From contig JAMPII010000010.1 of NCBI GenBank assembly GCA_023662835.1, positions 1 through 51,043 on the forward strand: 51,043 nt of DNA, in the 5' to 3' direction. Each line of letters starts with the position of its first letter. Position 1 is the stretch's first letter. Below are positions 26,925 to 34,726 of this stretch, piece after piece. Below the pieces are notes generated by a model. That model worked only from the letters and a program-made list of their open reading frames with translations, searched no databases and was not told the origin of the DNA. The position numbers were made by a program, and so were the translations under genes. This DNA is from Muribaculaceae bacterium (GTDB lineage Bacteria > Bacteroidota > Bacteroidia > Bacteroidales > Muribaculaceae).

Positions 26925-28283
26925 TTATTTTAGGAAAAAACGGTAAATATCGTTCCCGTTAGCATAGATGAGCAACGTGAACAAAAATACCATACCTGCT
27001 ATCTGTGCATACTCAAGCACCTTTTCGTTTGGTTTTCGGCCGGAAATCATCTCATATAGGGTAAACATTATATGGCCGCCATCCAATGCCGGTATGGGTA
27101 AGAAGTTCATAAACGCTAAGGCCACCGATAGGAATGCTGTTATTTCCCAAAAGCTTAGCCAGTCCCATTTATCCGGGAACATACTGCCTATAGCGCCGAA
27201 ACCGCCAAGGCTCTTGGCCCCTTCAGCTGTAGCTACATATTTAAACGACTTTACATACGACGTAAGCCTATCTACACCGATGTCCCAGCCGCGCGGGATG
27301 GAGCCGAACATACCATAGCGTTTTGTAACAACGGGATACACTTCGGTGATATTGGAAAGTCCGATTCCGATTTTACCACTTTCGGTTGGGGTAATTTGGG
27401 TTTTCACTTTTTTGCCATTGCGAATGAACTCCAACGGAACAGTTTTCCCTGCATTTGCAGTCAGTGCCGCAGTAAACTCCGTGTATGATGGTGTAGATAT
27501 TGTATCAACTTTAATAATATGGTCACCTTCCAGAAGGCCGGCCTCTTTTGCAGGCTCACCCGGCAACAAGCTTTTAACAACTACCGGCAACCGATAGCCG
27601 AACATCGGCGATTTCTCTTCGTTTAGTTGGAAAATGAAATTTTCTGGCATGTTTATCGTCACCGTATCCTTGTGGTTGCGAAGTACGGTAATATTCTTTG
27701 CCTCAATCATTTTCATTATATGATCAGCATCTGTGACATCGATTTTTTTGTTATCGGCCAATAATGGAATGTCGCCATTAACGAATCCGGCTTTTTTTGC
27801 CGACTCACAATATTCGAGTCCTTCATATGCATCTTCAAACGGGATATATTTCTCGCCCCAGTAAAAAGCAATGCCTGCATAAATGATAATTGCTAATACG
27901 AAGTTCATTATTACACCAGCAATCATAACCAACAAACGTTGCCATGCCGGTTTTGAACGGAATTCCCATGGTTTTGCAGGTTGAGCCATCTGCTCCTTAT
28001 CCATCGACTCATCGATCATTCCGGCAATTTTAACATAACCGCCGAAAGGAACCCAGCCAATACCGTATTCCGTATCGCGCCATGTAGATTTTTCATCGTT
28101 GGAGTTGTTTTTTTTCTTTGGTTTGAACTTAAACAGCGAAAACCACGGATCGAAAAAAATATAGAATTTTTCAACTTTAATTCCAAAAAGACGAGCTACG
28201 AAAAAATGTCCTGCTTCGTGAATCACAACAAGCAAAGACAGTGCGGCTATAAGCTGCGCAGCTTTTATAAGAAATGCTTCCAT
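26925..28283 (-). CDS. rseP: RseP-type site-2 protease (M50)
   Basis: An intramembrane zinc protease that cleaves within the membrane, in E. coli releasing sigma E. The 452-residue protein has the HEAGH zinc motif at 22-26 in the first membrane helix, a PDZ-like domain (GLLEGDHIIKVDTISTPSYTEFTAAL) in the middle, and the third metal-ligand motif NFLPIPALDGGH in a C-terminal helix. It starts two bases after dxr, the usual dxr-rseP pairing in bacteria. Substrates here are unknown; no sigma E/RseA genes are in the window. Confidence 0.95.
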   Translation of the reverse strand: MEAFLIKAAQLIAALSLLVVIHEAGHFFVARLFGIKVEKFYIFFDPWFSLFKFKPKKKNNSNDEKSTWRDTEYGIGWVPFGGYVKIAGMIDESMDKEQMAQPAKPWEFRSKPAWQRLLVMIAGVIMNFVLAIIIYAGIAFYWGEKYIPFEDAYEGLEYCESAKKAGFVNGDIPLLADNKKIDVTDADHIMKMIEAKNITVLRNHKDTVTINMPENFIFQLNEEKSPMFGYRLPVVVKSLLPGEPAKEAGLLEGDHIIKVDTISTPSYTEFTAALTANAGKTVPLEFIRNGKKVKTQITPTESGKIGIGLSNITEVYPVVTKRYGMFGSIPRGWDIGVDRLTSYVKSFKYVATAEGAKSLGGFGAIGSMFPDKWDWLSFWEITAFLSVALAFMNFLPIPALDGGHIMFTLYEMISGRKPNEKVLEYAQIAGMVFLFTLLIYANGNDIYRFFLK

Positions 28284-28285
28284 TA

Positions 28286-29458
28286 TTATTGCTTTAGTAG
28301 TTTGTCAACAATCGATTCTGCCACTTCGCGGGCTTCATCGTTTGTTGATATATAATCATTTAAGTCAGGATTAGGTATGAATGCGACTTTCGATAGCGCT
28401 TGTTCGATAACATCCTGAATTTGTAAAAATTTAATTTTCTGGTGTAAGAATGCAGCAACAGCTATTTCGTTGGCTGCGTTAATTATGCATGCTGTGTTGC
28501 CGGCATGCGACAGGGCGTAATGTCCCATTTTTATAAGCGGGAACTTTTCTGTGTCCGGCTCGTAGAATTCCATTTTAGAATAGTCGGAAAAGCAAAGACC
28601 TTTGCTACTGGTAGACAGGCGTTTTGCATGGCCGAGGGCATATCGGATAGGGAGGTGCATGTCCGGCAATCCTAGCTGAGCTTTTACCGCACCATCACAA
28701 AATTCAACCATTGAGTGAACTATCGACTGAGGGTGGACAACAGCTTTGATTTTTTCCGGTTCAACATTGAACAGCCAGCGTGCTTCGATAATCTCAAATG
28801 CCTTGTTCATCATTGAGGCAGAATCGATTGTTATTTTTGCGCCCATCGACCAGTTTGGATGCGACAAGGCATCTTTAACTCCAACATTCTCAAGTTCTGC
28901 TCTCGATTTTTTCCTGAACGGACCGCCTGACGCTGTTATTATCAGCCTGCGGATTGTTGACGGATCCTCGCCAACCAACGACTGATAAATAGCAGAGTGC
29001 TCGGAATCGACCGGCACTATTTCAGAAGAGGATTTTTTCAATAACTCTGTAACTAGCTGTCCTGCAACAACCAAGGTTTCTTTATTTGCCAGAGCTATTT
29101 GTTTGTTCGCTTTTATTGCATGGATAGTCGGTATCAAACCGCTGTAACCTACGGCAGCAGTGACTACGACATCAATAGAAGGGTGTTCCATGGCCTGAGC
29201 TACTGCTTCTTCTCCCGCAGCGGTTTCAATTCCATACGGAGCCAGCGCTTCTTTGAGTTGGTTATATTTATTCTTGTCGGCTATTACGGCCAACTCCGGT
29301 TTGAAACTTATCGACTGTTCTATAAGCCGGTCAACGTTGCTCCCGGCAACCAAAACTTTAACCTTGAATTTGTCGGGATATTCGTTAATTATATCAAGTG
29401 TTTGGGTGCCAATGCTTCCTGTACTGCCCAACACACATATTCGCTTTTGTGGCATCAT
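28286..29458 (-). CDS. dxr: 1-Deoxy-D-xylulose 5-phosphate reductoisomerase
   Basis: Catalyses the second step of the MEP isoprenoid pathway, DXP to MEP with NADPH. The 390-residue chain has the NADPH loop LGSTGSIGTQTLDII, the metal-binding region PVDSEHSAIYQ, the phosphate-site region ASGGPFR and the NWSMGAKITIDSASMMNKAFEIIEA signature. The first two codons are both ATG, so the start may be 29455. It leads the dxr-rseP-rlmI-DPP III operon and has a perfect consensus promoter (29481-29512). The pathway partner dxs lies at 46733-48685. Confidence 0.97.
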   Translation of the reverse strand: MMPQKRICVLGSTGSIGTQTLDIINEYPDKFKVKVLVAGSNVDRLIEQSISFKPELAVIADKNKYNQLKEALAPYGIETAAGEEAVAQAMEHPSIDVVVTAAVGYSGLIPTIHAIKANKQIALANKETLVVAGQLVTELLKKSSSEIVPVDSEHSAIYQSLVGEDPSTIRRLIITASGGPFRKKSRAELENVGVKDALSHPNWSMGAKITIDSASMMNKAFEIIEARWLFNVEPEKIKAVVHPQSIVHSMVEFCDGAVKAQLGLPDMHLPIRYALGHAKRLSTSSKGLCFSDYSKMEFYEPDTEKFPLIKMGHYALSHAGNTACIINAANEIAVAAFLHQKIKFLQIQDVIEQALSKVAFIPNPDLNDYISTNDEAREVAESIVDKLLKQ

Positions 29459-29480
29459 CGTTTGATGAAAATAATTTGCA

Positions 29481-29512
29481 CAAATTTAGCCATTTTATCG
29501 CTAACAATCAAA
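29481..29512 (-). promoter_or_regulatory. Bacteroidetes consensus promoter for dxr
   Basis: On the minus strand, TTTG (29512-29509), a 20-base spacer and TAAATTTG (29488-29481) match the consensus exactly. The start point would be near 29474, about 16 bases before the dxr ATG. Confidence 0.85.
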
Positions 29513-29530
29513 ACTATAACTCATCATTAT

Positions 29531-29578
29531 AAAAAAAAACAGGAGGCCATGGTTGAACGACCTCCTGTTTTTTTTGTT
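29531..29578. terminator. Terminator after the acyl-CoA dehydrogenase gene
   Basis: ACAGGAGG (29539-29546) pairs with CCTCCTGT (29561-29568) around a 14-base loop. An A run on the left and a T run on the right flank the stem, so it can act in both directions. On the minus strand it follows the acyl-CoA dehydrogenase stop and lies ahead of the dxr promoter. Confidence 0.9.
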
Positions 29579-29588
29579 TTATGTAAGA

Positions 29589-31295
29589 TTAAGCTTGTTT
29601 GTAAAGCTCAATTTCGGCAGGGTTAAACGATGCGATGAAATCGGTATGTTTGGCAACTTCAGTTTTGGCCATATTGAAATAAATACGTGCCGATTTGTCG
29701 AACAATTCAGCGTTTCTTGTGGCATCAAGAATAAGCAGATGGCTCATGATAATGTTTCCGGCCATCTCAACCAGGCGACGAGCCATAAAGTCGAGATATT
29801 CTTGATTCTTTTCAGCTGTAATCTTTTCAACGGCGGCAACATATGCCTCTGTCATTTTTTTCAGCTCATCGCGCATTGGCTTGTAGGCTTCAGCAACTTC
29901 TTCTTGTTCGTAAGTGTTGATAAGATTCAGATATGTTCCTGTTGTTACGTGGCGGATTGCAGCAACTACTTGTAGCTGAGTAGTTCCTTCGTAGATTGAT
30001 GTGATACGAACGTCGCGGTAAATGCGTTCGCAAGCATAATCTTTCATGAAGCCTGAGCCACCATGTATCTGGATAGAATCGTATGCATTTTGGTTTGCAT
30101 ATTCACTGCCCATACCCTTAACAAGGGGAGTACAAGCATCGGCAAATTTGCTATAATATTTCGATTCTTTTCGCTCGTCGGGTGTGAGGTTGCGTTCTTT
30201 TGCGATATCGTCGTACACTTTGTACATGTCGACGAAACGAGAGCATTCATACAAGAGAGCTCTTGAAGCATCAAGCTTAGCTTTCATAACGGAAAGCATT
30301 TCGAAAACAGCAGGGAATTCAATGATTGCCTTGCCAAACTGCTTGCGGTCGCGTGCGTAGGCAAGACCTTCACGATAGGCTGCTTCTGAGATACCTACCG
30401 ATTGGGCGGCGATACCGAGACGGGCACCGTTCATAAGTGCCATTACATATTTGATAAGACCGAGTTTGCGCGAGCCGCAAAGTTCAGCTTTTGCATTTTT
30501 GAAAACGAGTTCGCAAGTGGGTGAGCCTTTGATACCCATTTTGTTTTCGATACGACGAACGGTAACGCCACCGTCGCGTTTATCATAGATGAACATTGAA
30601 AGGCCGCGGCCGTCGCGAGTGCCATCTTCTGAACGAGCAAGCACAAGGTGTATATCGCTATCGCCGTTCGTTATAAAGCGTTTAACACCGTTCAGGCGCC
30701 ATGTTCCGTCGGGCTGTTCGGTAGCTTTAAGCATAACAGACTGCAGGTCAGAACCTGCATCTGGTTCGGTGAGGTCCATCGACATTGTTTCGCCTTCGCA
30801 AACGCGAGAGATGAAACGTGCTTTCTGATCATCGTCGGCAAACTCGTAGATAGTTTCAGCGCAGTCCTGAAGTCCCCACAGGTTTTCAAATCCACCATCA
30901 GCGCGGCTCACCATGTCGGCCGACATGATGTAAGGAGTGATAGGGAAGTTCAGACCTCCAAAGCGGCGTGGCATAGCCATCCCCATAAGGCCGGCTTTAC
31001 GACAAGCTTCGAGATTTTTTGAGGTTGCATCGGCATAAACAACATGTCCGTCGACAACTTTTGGGCCTTGATGATCGACATCCTCAGCATTTGCGGCTAT
31101 TACGTTGCCGGTTACCTCGCCTACTATATCAAGTACTTTGTCGTATGAGTCGAGCGCATCTTCATAGTTGAGAGGAGCATAATCGAACTTTTCTGCGTCG
31201 GTATAATTGCGTTCTTTCAAAGCAACAATCTTCTCCATCAACGGATGGGTAAGATAGTGTTTGAGATATGGGTTGTCAGTATAAAAATTTGCCAT
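29589..31295 (-). CDS. Acyl-CoA dehydrogenase, large (568-residue) form
   Basis: A flavoprotein that oxidises an acyl-CoA and passes electrons to EtfAB. The N-terminal helical domain is followed by the middle FAD-contact segments MSMDLTEPDAGSDLQ and RFITNGDSDIHLVLARSEDG, then the C-terminal domain with GARLGIAAQSVGISEAAY, QIHGGSGFMKDYACERIYRD and the catalytic-Glu segment ITSIYEGTTQLQ. At 568 residues it exceeds the usual 380, mainly by a C-terminal helical extension of about 130 residues, as in several Bacteroidetes paralogues. It lies 21 bases after etfA. No thiolase or enoyl-CoA hydratase is nearby, so the substrate is open. Confidence 0.9.
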   Translation of the reverse strand: MANFYTDNPYLKHYLTHPLMEKIVALKERNYTDAEKFDYAPLNYEDALDSYDKVLDIVGEVTGNVIAANAEDVDHQGPKVVDGHVVYADATSKNLEACRKAGLMGMAMPRRFGGLNFPITPYIMSADMVSRADGGFENLWGLQDCAETIYEFADDDQKARFISRVCEGETMSMDLTEPDAGSDLQSVMLKATEQPDGTWRLNGVKRFITNGDSDIHLVLARSEDGTRDGRGLSMFIYDKRDGGVTVRRIENKMGIKGSPTCELVFKNAKAELCGSRKLGLIKYVMALMNGARLGIAAQSVGISEAAYREGLAYARDRKQFGKAIIEFPAVFEMLSVMKAKLDASRALLYECSRFVDMYKVYDDIAKERNLTPDERKESKYYSKFADACTPLVKGMGSEYANQNAYDSIQIHGGSGFMKDYACERIYRDVRITSIYEGTTQLQVVAAIRHVTTGTYLNLINTYEQEEVAEAYKPMRDELKKMTEAYVAAVEKITAEKNQEYLDFMARRLVEMAGNIIMSHLLILDATRNAELFDKSARIYFNMAKTEVAKHTDFIASFNPAEIELYKQA

Positions 31296-31316
31296 GGTTT
31301 TTCTTTTTATGTATGG

Positions 31317-32345
31317 TTATTTAGAGTTCTTCTTATAGTACTTGATCAGCTTGGGCACCACTTCTTCAACATTGCCCGTAATAACATAATCGGCAATAGT
31401 ATTGATTGGAGCGTTCGGATCGTTGTTGATTGATATAATTATTGAACTCTCTTGCATACCGGCAATATGCTGAATCTGACCGGATATACCGCATGCAATA
31501 TACAGTTTTGGGCGTACGGTTATACCTGTTTGACCAATCTGGCGTTCGTGCTCGGCAAACCCTGCATCAACAGCTGCACGCGATGCGCCAACTTCGCCAC
31601 CGAGAGTGTCGGCCAGTTCGTAAAGCATATCGAAGCCTTCTTTGCTTCCCATACCATAACCACCGGCTACTATTATTGGAGCACCTTTGATATTGATTTT
31701 TGATTTTTCAATCTGTCGGTCAATTATCTCTACAACAAAATCGGTGTCAGAAACATATTTTTTTGCATCAAGATTTACTACCTCACCTTTATATGTGGCG
31801 TCCTTGATTTCTTTTTTCATTACACCTTCGCGAACTGTAGCCATTTGCGGACGGCATTCAGGGTTCACAATTGTTGCAACTATATTGCCTCCAAAAGCGG
31901 GGCGGATTTGGTAGAGAAGATCCTCGTATTCTTTTCCTGTCTTGGGATCCTTATGAGGTCCGATTTCGAGCGCGGTACAGTCGGCTGTTAAACCGCTGTG
32001 TAGGCAAGATGAAACACGCGGGCCCAAGTCGCGGCCAATACAGGTTGCGCCCATAAGGCAAATCTGGGGTTTGATTTCGCGGAAAAGATTTATAAGTATT
32101 GCGGAGTGAGGATTAGAGGTATAGGGATAAAGACGAGGGTCTTCAACTTTGTATACAACATCTACACCGTAAGGGAAGAGCGAATTTTCAATTCCCTCCA
32201 GTTTGTCACCAATTACCAGTGCTTCGAGTTTAACGCCTAAACGATCGGCCAGAACACGTCCTTTTGTAAGAAGTTCCAGGCTGACATCGGCCACTTTGCC
32301 ATGTTCAAACTCGCAATATACTATAAGATTATTGTTGTCGTTCAT
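31317..32345 (-). CDS. etfA: Electron transfer flavoprotein, alpha subunit
   Basis: Forms the FAD-binding subunit of the EtfAB shuttle between the dehydrogenase and the electron acceptor. The 342-residue chain has the C-terminal FAD domain with APIIVAGGYGMGSKEGF, GGEVGASRAAVDAGFAEHERQIGQTG and YIACGISGQIQHIAGM, all characteristic of EtfA. The FAD-domain form GASRAAVD...QIGQTG occurs in both ordinary and bifurcating Etf groups. It lies 35 bases after etfB and 21 before the acyl-CoA dehydrogenase gene, giving a complete three-gene unit. Confidence 0.95.
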   Translation of the reverse strand: MNDNNNLIVYCEFEHGKVADVSLELLTKGRVLADRLGVKLEALVIGDKLEGIENSLFPYGVDVVYKVEDPRLYPYTSNPHSAILINLFREIKPQICLMGATCIGRDLGPRVSSCLHSGLTADCTALEIGPHKDPKTGKEYEDLLYQIRPAFGGNIVATIVNPECRPQMATVREGVMKKEIKDATYKGEVVNLDAKKYVSDTDFVVEIIDRQIEKSKINIKGAPIIVAGGYGMGSKEGFDMLYELADTLGGEVGASRAAVDAGFAEHERQIGQTGITVRPKLYIACGISGQIQHIAGMQESSIIISINNDPNAPINTIADYVITGNVEEVVPKLIKYYKKNSK

Positions 32346-32380
32346 GTTTTTATACTTTTAAGTGGTTTCAACTGTGCCTG

Positions 32381-33253
32381 TTAGCCAATTGTATGATTAA
32401 CAATTAGTTCTTTTATGAGTTGTTCAATCTCTGTGTCGTCGTTGGGGATTGTGCGGCTTTCTTTAGCCGTAAACACAACGTTTTCAACGTTTTTTACTTT
32501 TGTCGGCGAGCCGGCCATGCCTATTTGTTCGGGATCGGCTTCAACAAAAGCGGCGCTCCATTCTTTCAGTTGAAGGTAAGGGCGTTTTTCTAACAATTCT
32601 TGACGCTCGGTTGAAAGAGCTGCAACTTCGCTGGGTGAGGCTGCATATTTGTATTTTTGAACGAGACGAGCGTTACGCGGACGACATTCAGCTGCCGAGC
32701 CATTAACGGTTACAACACAGGGTAGGGGAGCCTTAACGGTTTCAACGCCTGATTCAAGACGACGTTTCACAGTTATTGTACCGTTGCCGAAATCGAGTAT
32801 TTCCTCAGCATATGTGATTTGAGGAATACCTAATTTTTCTGCAATCTGGGGGCCAACCTGAGCTGTATCACCATCGATTGCCTGACGTCCGCCAAGTATG
32901 ATATCGAAGTTTCCAAATTTCTTAACTGCTTGTGCCAAGGAGTAGGATGTTGCCAATGTATCGGCTCCACCAAGGACACGGTCGGTTAATACTATGCCTG
33001 TATCAGCTCCGCGATACATGGCTTCACGAATAACTTCGGCCGCACGCGGCAAACCCATCGTGAGTATCGTGATTGTTGAGCCGGGATTGGCATCTTTTAA
33101 ACGGAGCGCCTGCTCAAGCGCATTCAGGTCTTCAGGGTTGAAGATAGCCGGTAGGGCAGCACGGTTAATTGTTCCGTCGGCCTTCATAGCGTCTTTTCCC
33201 ACATTGCGGGTGTCCGGAACCTGCTTGGCGAGCACTATTATGTTTAGACTCAT
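32381..33253 (-). CDS. etfB: Electron transfer flavoprotein, beta subunit
   Basis: The partner subunit of EtfA, 290 residues. It opens with IIVLAKQVPDTRN and contains GSTITILTMGLPRAAEVIREAMYRGADTGIVLTDR, DIILGGRQAIDGDTAQVGPQIAEKLGIP and the C-terminal KVKNVENVVF segment, all EtfB-like; the DGDTAQVG loop binds the AMP or second flavin. Whether this pair bifurcates electrons cannot be decided from sequence alone. It follows the PurF-like gene by 40 bases, so the etf unit may be transcribed with the purine genes upstream. Confidence 0.95.
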   Translation of the reverse strand: MSLNIIVLAKQVPDTRNVGKDAMKADGTINRAALPAIFNPEDLNALEQALRLKDANPGSTITILTMGLPRAAEVIREAMYRGADTGIVLTDRVLGGADTLATSYSLAQAVKKFGNFDIILGGRQAIDGDTAQVGPQIAEKLGIPQITYAEEILDFGNGTITVKRRLESGVETVKAPLPCVVTVNGSAAECRPRNARLVQKYKYAASPSEVAALSTERQELLEKRPYLQLKEWSAAFVEADPEQIGMAGSPTKVKNVENVVFTAKESRTIPNDDTEIEQLIKELIVNHTIG

Positions 33254-33293
33254 GACTAATTGATATTAGATGATTAATGATTGATATTTCTTA

Positions 33294-34697
33294 TTATTCA
33301 TAGCTTGATCCGTCGAAGCAGTGCGTACATATTTTACACTTCGGCAAACCGATAGCTTTTACTATTGTTTCTATAGAATTAAACCGCAGCGAGGTAAGGC
33401 CTAAAGTTGTACGTATTTCTTCAACCATGGCGTTGTATTGTTTGGATCCTGTGGTAGCGTACAGTTTTAAATCCTTATCGGGATTACCCTCGAGTTTTTT
33501 TATCACCCGACGTGTGATCAGCTCCATATCGGATTTCGACGCTGTGAAGTTAAGGAATTTACATGGATAAATCAACGGCGGGCAACTTATGCGCACATGA
33601 ACTTCCTTTGCTCCGCAGTCGAATAAATCCTTTACATTATCGCGCAATTGTGTTCCTCTGACGATTGAATCGTCGCAGAATATCGCTTTCTTATTTTTAA
33701 GCAGAGCGTTGTTTGGAATCAGCTTCATCTTGGCAACCAACTCACGCCGTTCCTGTGTGCTTGGTGTGAAACTTCGAGGCCATGTCGGAGTGTATTTAAC
33801 AATACCGCGTTTGTAAGGCACACCTTTGCCTTGGGCGTAGCCTAGAGCCATCCCAATACCGGAGTCGGGAATGGCACTGACGAAATCGACATCGGCATCG
33901 TCCGATTTTCCCATTTCCAAACCTGCATTAAAACGCATCACATCAACGTTTCGATCCTCATATTCACAAACTGGATATCCGTAGTATGTCCATAGAAATG
34001 CACAAATCTGCATTTGTTCCTCAGCAGGCTTAAGCGGTTTAACGCCGTCGGCTGTCACCTCAACGATTTCAGCCGGGCCAACATTGTAGCAAATTTCATA
34101 GCCCAAGTTTGGGAAAGCACATGTCTCACTGGTTACTGCATGGGCACCCTCTTTTTTTCCTATAATAATAGGTGTGCGACCAAGACGGTCGCGGGCTGCT
34201 ATGATGCCGTTTTCAGTTAAAAGCAACATTGAGCATGAGCCTTCAACACGGCGATAAACATTTTGGATTCCACTGACATAATCTTTGCCGTCGCTTATGA
34301 GCGCCGCTACCATTTCTGTCGGGTTGATTATGTCATAGGAGTGCTCGCAAAAGTGATGACCTTTATCAAGCAATTCCTTTTCCAGTTCTACAATGTTGTT
34401 TATGCGTCCGACAGTCACGATAGCAAATTTGCCTAGATGACAGTTAACAATAATAGGCTGTGCATCGGTATCGGAAATTACTCCAATACCGATATTGCCT
34501 GAAAATTCCTTCAAATCGCCTTCGAATTTCGAACGGAAATAGGCATTTTCAATGTTATGTATGGAACGGGTGAACACTCCTTCATTACATGTAGCAATTC
34601 CGGCGCGTTTTGTTCCCATATGCGAGTTGTAGTCAACTCCATAAAAGAGTTCGTTTATACATTCAGTGTGCTTTGCAACACCAAAGAAACCTCCCAT
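33294..34697 (-). CDS. PurF-family paralogue with a degenerate glutaminase domain
   Basis: A 467-residue protein with the two-domain layout of amidophosphoribosyltransferase. The C-terminal phosphoribosyltransferase domain keeps the PRPP motif FCDDSIVRGTQ, and Cys residues that could hold a cluster occur in SCPPLIYPC and CKICTHC. The N-terminal Ntn domain has lost its hallmarks: the chain starts MGGFFG, so the Cys that should follow Met is Gly; the expected H-x-R-Y-S-T reads IGVISDT; and HNGNL reads TVGRIN. It could use free ammonia or have another role. I recall MGGFFG-type paralogues elsewhere in gut bacteria. It lies 29 bases after purL. Confidence 0.85.
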   Translation of the reverse strand: MGGFFGVAKHTECINELFYGVDYNSHMGTKRAGIATCNEGVFTRSIHNIENAYFRSKFEGDLKEFSGNIGIGVISDTDAQPIIVNCHLGKFAIVTVGRINNIVELEKELLDKGHHFCEHSYDIINPTEMVAALISDGKDYVSGIQNVYRRVEGSCSMLLLTENGIIAARDRLGRTPIIIGKKEGAHAVTSETCAFPNLGYEICYNVGPAEIVEVTADGVKPLKPAEEQMQICAFLWTYYGYPVCEYEDRNVDVMRFNAGLEMGKSDDADVDFVSAIPDSGIGMALGYAQGKGVPYKRGIVKYTPTWPRSFTPSTQERRELVAKMKLIPNNALLKNKKAIFCDDSIVRGTQLRDNVKDLFDCGAKEVHVRISCPPLIYPCKFLNFTASKSDMELITRRVIKKLEGNPDKDLKLYATTGSKQYNAMVEEIRTTLGLTSLRFNSIETIVKAIGLPKCKICTHCFDGSSYE

Positions 34698-34726
34698 AAT
34701 TGTCGTTTTATATAAGTGAATCGGTA

